A stretch of DNA of 32,757 nt from Bacteroidales bacterium (GTDB lineage Bacteria; Bacteroidota; Bacteroidia; Bacteroidales; JAFGHD01). Numbering within the stretch: the stretch's first letter is position 1; the number at the start of each line of letters is the position of its first letter. Location of the stretch: positions 1-32,757 of the forward strand of contig JAFGHD010000059.1 of the NCBI GenBank assembly GCA_016939365.1. Reading direction: 5' to 3'. The notes beneath the pieces were generated by a model. That model was not told where the DNA came from. It saw nothing but the letters and a program-made list of their open reading frames with translations, and made no database searches. Shown one piece after another: positions 1-8,229 of this stretch. A program made the translations under genes and the position numbers.

Positions 1-75
1 TACTGATGCTGTTTGATTTTGCCTGCCTGATCGGCCCGCCTGTCGTCGGACAGGCAGACAGGCAAAAGCAAAATC
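1..75. repeat. Palindromic intergenic repeat, left copy
   Basis: This is an inverted-repeat element. The outer arms GATTTTGC (15-22) and GCAAAATC (68-75) are complementary, TTTTGCCTG (17-25) pairs with CAGGCAAAA (59-67), and an inner hairpin GCCTGTC (38-44) pairs with GACAGGC (49-55) around a four-base loop. Its first 25 bases are identical to 32675-32699, and 48-67 is the exact reverse complement of 32691-32710. It lies 3' of the SAM adenosyltransferase gene in non-coding sequence. It resembles a REP/MITE-like dispersed element; no transposase is nearby. Its position at the very edge of the window fits an assembly break at a repeat. Confidence 0.7.
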
Positions 76-187
76 TTACAGATCAGCGAAATGATGAACC
101 TGAGGGGTGTGAAACGGGTCTGCGGGAAGAAAGAAGTGGGCTTCCTGGCCCTTGATTTTCAATTTGCTGCTGACCGGAAAGCGGGAA

Positions 188-976
188 TTATCTGACTGTG
201 AACTCGATCCGGATCAGGTCTTTATAATCCAGACCAAGCAGTGTTGCCGCATTGCCGTTGTTCATGGCGATCTCCAGAAGGTTGCCTGTGTTGAAAAGGG
301 CCAGTATCTCACCGGGAGTGACATCCGAATACGACTGGCTGATCCGGCTGATGGAATGTGACCTGAAAATGATCGTGAATGGCCTTTCCATACCTACCTT
401 CCTGAACAAATCGTTCGAAATATTTGTAATGACGTTTTCATATGCATCAATGTAAATGACATGCCCCTTGATCAGGTCTTCACTTGTCACCGGTTGAAGC
501 GCCATCTTCTCGACGATGGATTTCTTCTGCGTTCCAAGCTGTTCCATCGGCAAATCATTGGCAAGATGAATCGCGGCGGAAACAAATCTGTCGCGTGTAC
601 TGAAGGTGAAGTTCCCGGAATCCTGAAATATGTCCAGCTCAATGATTTGTTCGGGTTTTTCATCGAATATCAGGGAAAAAATCCCGTTGTCCGTGCCGAT
701 GAAAAACTGTCCATGGTGTCTGATCACGGTATGAGGATAGCGATCGGACTCCTCGGTATTGATGGCTAAGATATGTATCGTGCCAGGCGGAAAACAGGGA
801 TAGGTACACCTGAGGATGTAGGCGGCCTGATCCGTATTGAACGGGGGAATTTCATGCGAAATGTCAACCAGGTTGATGCCCGGGAGCTTCGAGAGAAGCA
901 AACCTTTTATGATGGGAAGATAGGGGTCTTTTAAACCCCAGTCGGATGTCAGTGTGATCATGGGCATACTCTTCAT
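188..976 (-). CDS. SAM hydroxide adenosyltransferase (DUF62 family)
   Basis: This family hydrolyses S-adenosylmethionine to adenosine and methionine using an Asp-activated water. The protein opens with the typical segment MITLTSDWG.KDPY, followed by LVDISHEI.PF, the FPPGTIHI stretch and FIGTDNGIFSLI, which are the SAM-binding N-terminal domain signatures. The C-terminal half has the DAYENVITNIS motif and a beta-barrel-like GEILALFNTGNLLEIAMN ending, so the gene looks complete. An upstream in-frame ATG exists at 1048, but the 24 extra residues look unlike the family, so I start at 976; 967 is also possible. It is divergent from phoH. A TAnnTTTG box at 1057-1064 on the minus strand could drive it. 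The cellular role in Bacteroidota is not established. Confidence 0.88.
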   Translation of the reverse strand: MKSMPMITLTSDWGLKDPYLPIIKGLLLSKLPGINLVDISHEIPPFNTDQAAYILRCTYPCFPPGTIHILAINTEESDRYPHTVIRHHGQFFIGTDNGIFSLIFDEKPEQIIELDIFQDSGNFTFSTRDRFVSAAIHLANDLPMEQLGTQKKSIVEKMALQPVTSEDLIKGHVIYIDAYENVITNISNDLFRKVGMERPFTIIFRSHSISRISQSYSDVTPGEILALFNTGNLLEIAMNNGNAATLLGLDYKDLIRIEFTVR

Positions 977-1056
977 CCCTACCTGAGTTTTGTGTTCATT
1001 GTTTTCGCCTATTTTTGCATTGTTAAGGCCGGTCTGACAAAAATCCACAACAAATG

Positions 1057-1064
1057 CAAATATA
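1057..1064 (-). promoter_or_regulatory. Bacteroidota -7 box for the SAM adenosyltransferase gene
   Basis: The minus strand reads TATATTTG, matching the Bacteroidota consensus TAnnTTTG. It predicts transcription starting near 1050, which gives about a 75-nt leader to the ATG at 976. A TTG lies 24 bases upstream of the box, further than the usual 19-21, so the -33 part is weak. Confidence 0.45.
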
Positions 1065-1119
1065 AGCAGGCTGGATGAGATTATTATTCAAATGCTTCAT
1101 GATTATCTTTCAATACGAG

Positions 1120-1135
1120 CCGGATCATGATCCGG
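1120..1135. repeat. Perfect 16-bp palindrome upstream of phoH
   Basis: CCGGATCATGATCCGG is a perfect inverted repeat located 68 bases before the phoH start, between the divergent SAM adenosyltransferase and phoH genes. It could be an operator or a short hairpin in the phoH leader. No T-run follows it, so it is not a terminator. Confidence 0.4.
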
Positions 1136-1202
1136 GGGAATCATTAAATCCCTGCACCTGCATGACAGAAGAACTTTTTCATCACAGAACTTTGTCTGGC
1201 GA

Positions 1203-2168
1203 ATGAGCGAACGGATCATTGATATTGCACCCCACAATCCCCTCGATTTATTCGGGGTCTCTGACAAGTACCTGGAGTTGATCAGAGGGTATTTCCCCAA
1301 GCTTCGTGTTGTGGCACGAGGCAATATGGTCAAGGCTATCGGGAGTGAAGACCAGTTGGATCTCTTTGAAGGAAAGTTTTCGTTGTTGCTGGCGAATTAC
1401 GAGCATTTCGGGCGTATCACTGAAAGGGACATCGATCAGATCATGGGTGCCGAAGAACCATCCATGGTGGAATCCAGTCTGGGTACCCCTGAGACATTGC
1501 TTCACGGACGAAGTGGCCTGCTGATCAGGCCGAGGACTGAGAACCAGAAGAGACTGGTGGATAGTGCCATGGTGAACGATCTTGTTTTTGCCATCGGACC
1601 TGCCGGCACAGGCAAAACCTACACGGCGGTTGCCCTGGCGGTACGGGCTCTGAAAAACCGGGAGGTAAAGCGGATCATCCTGACCCGGCCGGCTGTCGAG
1701 GCCGGCGAAAATCTCGGATTCCTGCCGGGTGATTTCAGGGAAAAGCTCGATCCGTACATGCAGCCCTTGTATGATGCGCTCAGGGATATGATTCCCACTC
1801 AGAAGCTCCTGACATACCTTGAGGACGGGACCATAGAGATCGTTCCCCTCGCCTTTATGCGAGGCAGAACCATCGATAATGCCTACGCCATCCTCGATGA
1901 GGCCCAGAATGCCACTGAGCTTCAGATGAAAATGTTCATCACGCGTATGGGACGTTCTTCCAGGTTTATCGTCACAGGTGATATTACCCAGATCGATTTG
2001 CCCGCACGCCAGATGTCGGGGTTGAAACAGGCCGAAAAGCTACTGAAGGGTATTCCGGGCATCGATTTCATATACCTTGACGAATCGGATGTGATCCGGC
2101 ACAGGCTGGTTACCCGGATCATCAGGGCATATAATAACATAAACCACCATTCAAATCATCAGGCCTAA
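1203..2168 (+). CDS. phoH: PhoH-like ATPase
   Basis: This is a cytoplasmic P-loop ATPase of the PhoH/PhoL family, related to the helicase superfamily I core and linked to RNA metabolism in other bacteria. At 321 residues it has the usual length. The Walker A motif GPAGTGKTY is at residues 132-140 and the Walker B motif YAILDEAQN at 228-236. It also carries the family signatures [18 protein letters not shown] and [13 protein letters not shown]. The N-terminal 110 residues form the usual KH-like region. The stop codon TAA shares its last base with the ATG of purC, so the two are probably translationally coupled. No recognisable promoter box was found just upstream. Confidence 0.95.
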   Translation: MSERIIDIAPHNPLDLFGVSDKYLELIRGYFPKLRVVARGNMVKAIGSEDQLDLFEGKFSLLLANYEHFGRITERDIDQIMGAEEPSMVESSLGTPETLLHGRSGLLIRPRTENQKRLVDSAMVNDLVFAIGPAGTGKTYTAVALAVRALKNREVKRIILTRPAVEAGENLGFLPGDFREKLDPYMQPLYDALRDMIPTQKLLTYLEDGTIEIVPLAFMRGRTIDNAYAILDEAQNATELQMKMFITRMGRSSRFIVTGDITQIDLPARQMSGLKQAEKLLKGIPGIDFIYLDESDVIRHRLVTRIIRAYNNINHHSNHQA

Positions 2169-3118
2169 TGGATCATGTACTTGTAAAAACAGATTTTCAG
2201 TTCCCCAGGCAAAAGAAAAGATACCAGGGAAAGGTCAGGGATGTTTATTTCATTGATGAACGGTTCCTGGTCATGGTGGCCACTGACCGGATATCCGCAT
2301 TCGATGTAGTGCTGCCGAGAGGAATCCCCTACAAGGGGCAGGTGCTGAATCAGATCGCCTCTGAATTCCTCAATGATACCGCAGATATTGTCCCCAGCTG
2401 GAAGATCGCCTCTCCTGATCCCATGGTTACCATCGGATACTGGTGCCAGCCATTTCCCGTGGAAATGATCATCAGGGGATATCTCACCGGGAGCTCATGG
2501 CGTTCCTACCGGCAAGGCAGCCGGGAAATCTGTGGGGTAAAGCTGTCTGACGGATTGAGGGAGCATCAGAAGTTTGAGGAAGCCATTATTACACCTACCA
2601 CTAAAGCCGAATCAGGGCATGATGAGGATATTTCCCGCCAGGAAATCATTGAAGGAGGTCTGATCTCCGAGGAGGATTACCTTCAGATTGAACACTATAC
2701 AAGGGAATTATTCCGGAGGGGAAGCCAGATCGCTGAAAATAGGGGGCTTATCCTGGTTGATACCAAATATGAATTTGGAAAACGCAACGGCAGGATTTAC
2801 CTGATCGATGAGATCCATACGCCCGACTCTTCCCGTTATTTCTATCTTGACGGTTACGAGGAACGTTTCCGCAGCGGAGCACAGCAACATCAGCTTTCCA
2901 AGGAATTTGTAAGGGAATGGCTGATGCAGCAGGGATTCCAGGGAAAGGAAGGCCAGAAGATACCTTTTATGCCTGACAGTTTTGTGAAAGAGGTGTCGGA
3001 GAGATACATAGAGCTTTATGAAAGGATTACGGGAAAGGACTTCATATTGACTGATACCCTTGATGTGGAGAAACGCGTGGAGCATAATATCATGGCATTC
3101 CTGGAATCGATCCTGTAA
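2168..3118 (+). CDS. purC: Phosphoribosylaminoimidazole-succinocarboxamide synthase
   Basis: SAICAR synthase joins aspartate to CAIR in an ATP-dependent step of de novo purine synthesis. The sequence shows the N-terminal G.GKVRDVYF nucleotide-binding element, [20 protein letters not shown], the phosphoribosyl region [10 protein letters not shown], and [12 protein letters not shown] near residue 220. At 316 residues it is the longer form common in Bacteroidota rather than the 240-residue E. coli form. It follows phoH with a one-base overlap, so both are likely on one transcript. Nothing looks truncated. Confidence 0.97.
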   Translation: MDHVLVKTDFQFPRQKKRYQGKVRDVYFIDERFLVMVATDRISAFDVVLPRGIPYKGQVLNQIASEFLNDTADIVPSWKIASPDPMVTIGYWCQPFPVEMIIRGYLTGSSWRSYRQGSREICGVKLSDGLREHQKFEEAIITPTTKAESGHDEDISRQEIIEGGLISEEDYLQIEHYTRELFRRGSQIAENRGLILVDTKYEFGKRNGRIYLIDEIHTPDSSRYFYLDGYEERFRSGAQQHQLSKEFVREWLMQQGFQGKEGQKIPFMPDSFVKEVSERYIELYERITGKDFILTDTLDVEKRVEHNIMAFLESIL

Positions 3119-3180
3119 TTTTCAAGAGGCTGTCTGCACACGGCTTGTAGGTATGGTCATCGGTTTTAAATATCATCGGT

Positions 3181-4401
3181 TTGATCAAGAAAAACATTCC
3201 CTTCTCACCTCCGCGGATTGATGAAAGAATCATTGAGGAGGTGGTTGACACCCTGAGATCGGGCTGGATCACTACCGGGCCCAAAACCCGGCTTTTCGAA
3301 CAGCGTCTTTCATCATACTGCGGGGTTCCTGCAACGGTTTGTGTTGGCTCTGCTACTGCCGGCCTGGAACTCATGCTCAGATGGTACGGTGTCGGACCCG
3401 GAGATGAGGTCATCCTGCCGGCCTATACCTATGCAGCCACAGCCAATGTAGTCATCCATTGCGGGGCTCACCCGGTTCTGGTCGATGTCGGTAATGACTT
3501 TAACATATCGCTATCTGAGGTGGAAAAAGCCCTCTCACCGCGTACCAAGGTGATCATCCCAGTGGATGTGGCAGGACTGCCGTGTGATTATGACGATCTC
3601 CATAATCTGGTGAACAGGAGTGATGTGCGTGCATTCTTCAGAGCTGCCACGGAAGAACAGGAGACGTTGGGAAGGATCATGATCCTTGCAGATGCTGCAC
3701 ATTCCCTGGGTGCATGGTACCGTGGCATACGGTCAGGGAAGCTTGCCGATATCTCCGTTTTTTCGTTCCATGCCGTAAAAAACCTGACCACTGCCGAAGG
3801 AGGGGCCATATGCCTGAATCTGCCTGCACCTTTTGATCATGCCCGGCTCCAGGAGTATCTCTGGATTTTTTCGCTGCATGGCCAATCCAGGGACGCTCTT
3901 GCCAAAGCCAGGGCAGGCAATTGGAAATATGACATCCTCATGCCAGGCTTCAAATGTAATATGACCGATATCCAGGCCTCGATCGGACTGGTTGAATTGG
4001 AACGCTATGATGATGATATGCTGGTCAGGAGAAGGGACATCTTTCAACGTTACGCCAAGGCTCTTGAGGGATTATCATGGGCCAGCCTGCCAGTGTTTGA
4101 GACAGACCTGAAAACTTCCAGCTATCATGCCTTCCTTTTGAGGTTGCAGGGAATCGATGAGGAGCAGCGTGACAGGATCATACAGGAGATCACGGGACAC
4201 GGAGTGGCGGTGAATGTGCACTTCATCCCTTTGCCGATGATGTCCTGGTACAGAAACATGGGATACCGGATGGAGGACTATCCCACTGCCTATGAGAACT
4301 TTTCGAAAGAGATCAGTCTTCCCGTTTATTATGACCTCAGCCCTGATATGCAGCAGCAGGTGATCCGGGCATTGACCCAGGTCGCCGGCAAAGCACTGTG
4401 A
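3181..4401 (+). CDS. DegT/DnrJ/EryC1/StrS-family sugar aminotransferase
   Basis: This is a PLP-dependent fold-type I aminotransferase of the family that transfers amino groups to nucleotide-linked keto-sugars for O-antigen or glycan synthesis. The PLP lysine is K200 in VFSFHAVKNLTTAEGG, and the cofactor Asp is in ILADAAHSLGA. The N-terminal PP.IDE..I.EVVDTLRSGWITTGP and VGSATAGLEL segments are typical. No ATG is in frame upstream before a stop, and the next ATG is about 65 codons in, so the TTG at 3181 is the likely start. It sits 62 bases after purC, possibly in the same operon. No sugar-nucleotide partner genes are nearby, so the substrate is unknown. Confidence 0.9.
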   Translation: MIKKNIPFSPPRIDERIIEEVVDTLRSGWITTGPKTRLFEQRLSSYCGVPATVCVGSATAGLELMLRWYGVGPGDEVILPAYTYAATANVVIHCGAHPVLVDVGNDFNISLSEVEKALSPRTKVIIPVDVAGLPCDYDDLHNLVNRSDVRAFFRAATEEQETLGRIMILADAAHSLGAWYRGIRSGKLADISVFSFHAVKNLTTAEGGAICLNLPAPFDHARLQEYLWIFSLHGQSRDALAKARAGNWKYDILMPGFKCNMTDIQASIGLVELERYDDDMLVRRRDIFQRYAKALEGLSWASLPVFETDLKTSSYHAFLLRLQGIDEEQRDRIIQEITGHGVAVNVHFIPLPMMSWYRNMGYRMEDYPTAYENFSKEISLPVYYDLSPDMQQQVIRALTQVAGKAL

Positions 4402-4474
4402 CAATCCCTTTGGCAAATTTGAAATCCCTGATGTGGCACAGCCCGGGTTGAACCCTTGCCTTCATCCTGAAACG

Positions 4475-4497
4475 AAAAAAAACGAACCTGGGGTTCG
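4475..4497 (-). terminator. Rho-independent terminator after the propeller-protein gene
   Basis: On the minus strand CGAACC-CCA-GGTTCG forms a six-pair hairpin with a three-base loop, followed directly by a run of T residues (plus-strand A-run at 4474-4482). It lies 30 bases after the stop codon of the 4527-5399 gene. Confidence 0.75.
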
Positions 4498-4526
4498 GCA
4501 TATGACGGGAGTATGTCATGTTTTGC

Positions 4527-5399
4527 TTATGGGATCTGAAAGCAGATGACCCGGTTGTCCTTGAAGGTAGGGATGAAAAGCATACGGTTCTCAGGTGAAA
4601 ACTCGATATCCGCTGCATTCATCTGCCTTGTGGTGAGGTCGACGACGAGTTCTGTTCTGCCATCGGCATCCAAATGGAATACGCTGCCTGACCAATCGGA
4701 AAAGAAAATGCCTCCCGTTCCGTCGTTCACCAACCCATCCACCGGGGAGGTATTGCCATGGAAGATACCTTCCAATGAACCGCTCTCCGGACGGGCAGAA
4801 TAAATGGCATCCCTTGTGCCGATAAGAAGCATGTTTTGGTGCCAGCACAGACCATTGGGATTTTCCCATGACTGGCCGGTGATCATCTCTGTAATGGTTC
4901 CGCCGGCTAAAAGGTGTACCTTGCCTGTCCCCATGTCGGTAATGAAAACCTGCCCCAGGGGATCTACTGCAATGTCATTGAGGAATTGGGCGCCATGTAC
5001 CGGATACTCGGCATTGATCCGGGCATTGGGAATCGAAATTTCCACGATGCGGTCGATATCAGTGACATAAAGTATATCCCCAAAAGACCCCAAACCCTTT
5101 GGGGCATTCAGTCCCTCAATCCATTTCAGCTGTGTAATTCTACCCTCCATGGAACATCTGGCGATGTATCCGTTTCCATCTTTTTCCATGGGGTTGCCAT
5201 TGATACAGGAAACGAAAAGACAATTTTCCGGCGCATAATACATCACGGATTCAGATGTGGCAAGCCGGTCATCCGTGATCCACATTTCCTTGATGGACTT
5301 TTCCTCCTGGGACATCAGGGTACTTGTGCCTGCCGTCATTCCCCAGAGCAGGAGGGATGCTATAAAGTAACTGCGGGTCATGCAGTCTGGTTTGGGCAA
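4527..5399 (-). CDS. Secreted SMP-30/NHL-like beta-propeller protein
   Basis: The protein has an N-terminal signal peptide (hydrophobic YFIASLLLWGMTAGTST, then SQ) and about 260 residues of repeated beta-rich motifs. These include LYVTDIDRIVEI, FLNDIAVDPLGQVFITDMGTGKV, NPNGLCWHQNMLLIGT and FFSDWSGSVFHLDADG. The pattern is that of SMP-30/gluconolactonase/strictosidine-synthase-like six-bladed propellers. Family members bind a divalent metal and hydrolyse lactones, or act as non-enzymatic scaffolds; the substrate cannot be read here. Translation may start at the second Met (MTRSYF), six codons in. It follows a lipoprotein gene by 7 bases, so the two are one operon and probably act together in the periplasm or at the cell surface. 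A terminator follows. Confidence 0.75.
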   Translation of the reverse strand: MPKPDCMTRSYFIASLLLWGMTAGTSTLMSQEEKSIKEMWITDDRLATSESVMYYAPENCLFVSCINGNPMEKDGNGYIARCSMEGRITQLKWIEGLNAPKGLGSFGDILYVTDIDRIVEISIPNARINAEYPVHGAQFLNDIAVDPLGQVFITDMGTGKVHLLAGGTITEMITGQSWENPNGLCWHQNMLLIGTRDAIYSARPESGSLEGIFHGNTSPVDGLVNDGTGGIFFSDWSGSVFHLDADGRTELVVDLTTRQMNAADIEFSPENRMLFIPTFKDNRVICFQIP

Positions 5400-5406
5400 T
5401 ATCCGG

Positions 5407-5763
5407 TCATTGGGTTATTAAATGGCCGTTCGGAATACTCCAGCTGAGTTCCACATGCGGATTGATCAGGAAGGTTTTTTCATAGACCTGAGGATCGGGG
5501 CTTTCTGGATTTAAAGCCTTGATTCTGAATGAGTAACCCAGTTCCAGTTCAAGTAAAATCTGCTGGTTCTCGTGGATGATACCCTTGTACACTTCGATGC
5601 CCGGGGCTCGGTCCAGATCAGTGACATATATCTCGAAGTTGAGGTTCGATACATTATTGACCTCTACCTGACCAGGCTCGATATATACTTCTTCCTCCAC
5701 CTGGCATGCGCCGATAAAGATCAGGATAAAACCGGCAACCAGAGGCATCATCATTTTTTTCAT
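5407..5763 (-). CDS. Small lipoprotein of unknown function
   Basis: This 118-residue protein has a Lys-rich start (MKKMMM), a hydrophobic stretch and a lipobox ending in FIGAC, so it should be lipid-modified at Cys20. The acidic EEE run after the Cys is common in exported Bacteroidota lipoproteins. The rest resembles a single Ig/transthyretin-like beta-sandwich (VEVNNVSNLNFEIYVTDLD, then LLELELGYSFRIKAL). I do not recognise the family. It is the first gene of a two-gene unit with the propeller protein, separated by 7 bases. The two share the tripeptide context VTDLDR/VTDIDR, but this may be chance. Confidence 0.7.
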   Translation of the reverse strand: MKKMMMPLVAGFILIFIGACQVEEEVYIEPGQVEVNNVSNLNFEIYVTDLDRAPGIEVYKGIIHENQQILLELELGYSFRIKALNPESPDPQVYEKTFLINPHVELSWSIPNGHLITQ

Positions 5764-5956
5764 AATACATTGCGAGTTGGTTTGTCATTTATACATGAGA
5801 AGTCTGAGGAAGGTTACCATTATACGGCTGAATTTGTGGTTGATAGTAGTCGTGGATGTTGATAAGAAACCTGTTTTGGTTGAAAAGGTGCCCCGGCTGG
5901 GAAGTTGGTTTAGTGTATGATATGTTATTTTCGTAGGATTAACAATATCTGTCACC

Positions 5957-7258
5957 ATGCCGAGAAATTCCAGGGCTCCCCTTCATGTGCATTTGAACCT
6001 GAATGTGAGGGGATTGAACCCCTCAGCCACTCTGGAGATCAATGAAATGAGCAACCGTCTGAAGAGGGAGGGCAGGGAGGTGTTCAAGCTGGGTCTTGGC
6101 CAGTCTCCTTTTCCTGTACCTGAGCAAGTGGTGGATGCGCTCAGGCGCAATGCACATCAGAAGGATTATTTGCCGGTAAGGGGTTTGCCGGCACTCAGGG
6201 AAGCTGTGTCCGCCTATAATATGCGATACAATAAGATCGAATCATCGCCGGATGACATCCTGATCGGCCCGGGATCCAAGGAACTGATTTTTATCCTTCA
6301 GCTGGTATACTATGGTGATCTGATTATCCCTACGCCCAGCTGGGTTTCTTACTTTCCGCAGGCCAGGATCATCGGAAGGCATACCCACTGGGTACCCACA
6401 TCCGAGGTGAATGATTGGCGTCTCACCCCTGAAAAGCTGGATCTGATATGCAGGAACGATCCCGACAGGCCCCGTGTGGTCATATTGAATTATCCGGCCA
6501 ATCCCACAGGTTCGACATATAAGCTTGAGCGGCTAAAGGAACTGGCAGAAGTAGCTCGCAAATACAAGCTGGTTCTTGTTTCTGACGAGATATACGGCCA
6601 GATTCATCACAACAATCAGCATGTTTCCATAGCCAGGTTCTATCCTGAGGGGACTATTATCAGTTCGGGGCTTTCCAAGTGGTGCGGTGCAGGTGGCTGG
6701 CGCCTGGGCACCTTCACCTTCCCCTCTTCCCTGAGATGGCTCCATGATGCCATGGCAATCGTTGCCAGCGAGACATATACTGCCACGTCCGCCCCGATCC
6801 AGTACGCTGCCGTCGCTGCATTCAGCGAAAGCCCCCAAATAGAAACATATCTGGTATTGACCAGGAAGATACTGAAATTTCTGGCAAAATATCTTTCCAC
6901 ACGCCTGGAGGAACTTCATGTCTCCTTCCCTGCTCCCCTGGGTGCCTTCTACTTATTCCCCAATTTCGAGAATTACAGGGACAGACTGAAACAGAAGGGC
7001 ATCTTTACCGCGGAAGAAATGTGCGATCGGTTGCTCCAGGAGACGGGTGTGGCGATGCTGCCCGGAAGCGATTTCGGCCGGCAGCCTGAAGAACTGACTG
7101 CCCGGATTGCATATGTGGACTTTGACGGATCCGAAGCCCTCAGGGCGCTCAGCGGTGAATATGCAGACACGCCGTTGAACGGAAGGTTTGTATCAAAATA
7201 CTGTCCAAGGATTGTTAAGGCTTTTGACAGGATAGGCGACTGGTTTGGCTCCCTGTAA
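5957..7258 (+). CDS. Class I/II pyridoxal-phosphate aminotransferase
   Basis: This is a cytoplasmic fold-type I aminotransferase of 433 residues, somewhat longer than the usual 390-400. The PLP-binding lysine is K241 in SSGLSKWCGAGGWRLG. Other signatures are LGLGQSPFPVP near the N-terminus, YLPVRGLPALREAVSAY, the cofactor-contact NYPANPTGSTY, LVSDEIYGQI, and a C-terminal PGSDFG..PEELTARIAY that supplies the carboxylate-binding Arg. The likely substrate is an amino acid such as aspartate or an aromatic one, but specificity cannot be fixed. The gene stands alone, divergent from the lipoprotein gene and convergent with pyrF. A weak promoter-like TTATTTTCG sits about 25 bases upstream. Confidence 0.9.
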   Translation: MPRNSRAPLHVHLNLNVRGLNPSATLEINEMSNRLKREGREVFKLGLGQSPFPVPEQVVDALRRNAHQKDYLPVRGLPALREAVSAYNMRYNKIESSPDDILIGPGSKELIFILQLVYYGDLIIPTPSWVSYFPQARIIGRHTHWVPTSEVNDWRLTPEKLDLICRNDPDRPRVVILNYPANPTGSTYKLERLKELAEVARKYKLVLVSDEIYGQIHHNNQHVSIARFYPEGTIISSGLSKWCGAGGWRLGTFTFPSSLRWLHDAMAIVASETYTATSAPIQYAAVAAFSESPQIETYLVLTRKILKFLAKYLSTRLEELHVSFPAPLGAFYLFPNFENYRDRLKQKGIFTAEEMCDRLLQETGVAMLPGSDFGRQPEELTARIAYVDFDGSEALRALSGEYADTPLNGRFVSKYCPRIVKAFDRIGDWFGSL

Positions 7259-7294
7259 GACCGGATTCCATCTCCCGTGCCTGTGGCCGGCGGG

Positions 7295-8131
7295 TCAGAG
7301 CAAGCCGTGCCGGTCGAGCAACGATTCCATTTTCCGTTGGAGGTGTCCGGCCTCTGCGGCTGCTGCCTTGCCAAAATCCCGGTCAGATGAGGCATAAATG
7401 ATACTGCGAGAGGCATTCACGAGCAACCCGCAATGGGAATTCATTCCGCTGGCGGCCACTTCTTCGAGATCCCCTCCTTGTGTACCGATACCGGGTACCA
7501 GGAAAAAATGATCCGGAACGATCTTTCTGATTTCATGCAGCATGGAAGCCCTGGTAGCCCCTACCACATACATCATCTGATCGGATTCGCACCATGTCCG
7601 GGACTTCCGGATGACTGCCTCGAATAGGCGTATCTCGCCGGGATACGTTTTCAGAAATTGGAAATCTTCAGAGCTCTTGTTGGACGTAACGGCCAGCAGG
7701 ATCACCCACTTGCCCGGATATTTCAGGAAGGGCTGCACGGAGTCGTAACCCATATAGGGTGCAACCGTAAGTGCATCGCATCCCAGATTCTCAAAGAAGG
7801 TACGGGCATATAATGAGGATGTATTGCCGATATCGCCCCGCTTTCCATCGGCAATGATCATGGCCCCCGGGTCCGTTTTGCGTATGAACCGTATGGTCTT
7901 TTCAAGCGATTTCCATCCTGAAGCCCCTTCTGCCTCATAAAAGGCGATATTGGGCTTATAGGCCACTGCAAGGGTGTGAGTGGCTTCGATAATGGTCCTG
8001 TTGAATGTAAAAATGGGATCATCCTCCCCGAGCAGGTGGCCAGGGATTTTCTTCATGTCGGGATCCAGACCGATACACAGGAATGACCTCCTGGAGCGGA
8101 TCCGCTGGTAAAGCTGTTCGCGGCTGTTCAT
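7295..8131 (-). CDS. pyrF: Orotidine 5'-phosphate decarboxylase
   Basis: PyrF decarboxylates OMP to UMP in the last step of de novo pyrimidine synthesis. The protein has the catalytic Asp-Lys-Asp segment IIADGKRGDIGNTS, the N-terminal SFLCIGLDPDMKKIP, and a phosphate-binding FLVPGIGTQGG with a nearby Arg in LLVNASRSIIY. This is the type 2 (subfamily 2) arrangement of about 270 residues. It lies 98 bases downstream of prfA on the same strand, so it is probably co-transcribed with it; I recall this pairing from other Bacteroidota. Confidence 0.96.
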   Translation of the reverse strand: MNSREQLYQRIRSRRSFLCIGLDPDMKKIPGHLLGEDDPIFTFNRTIIEATHTLAVAYKPNIAFYEAEGASGWKSLEKTIRFIRKTDPGAMIIADGKRGDIGNTSSLYARTFFENLGCDALTVAPYMGYDSVQPFLKYPGKWVILLAVTSNKSSEDFQFLKTYPGEIRLFEAVIRKSRTWCESDQMMYVVGATRASMLHEIRKIVPDHFFLVPGIGTQGGDLEEVAASGMNSHCGLLVNASRSIIYASSDRDFGKAAAAEAGHLQRKMESLLDRHGLL

Positions 8132-8229
8132 ATGTCAATATCTGTTGTCAAGGCCTGAAGGCATATCAGGCAAACCATCCGGAGAACCCAGGTATGTCAC
8201 ATCAGACATCTGGAAGCCGGGACTTATGA

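Noticed and set aside
91-195. 34-codon frame beginning at 91
   Set aside because: No ribosome-binding site or promoter box is seen, it overlaps the end of the SAM adenosyltransferase gene, and its sequence looks random.
1003-1017. TATTTTTG on the plus strand near 1010 as the phoH promoter
   Set aside because: It lies inside the alternative N-terminal region of the divergent gene and about 190 bases from phoH, so the match is probably chance.
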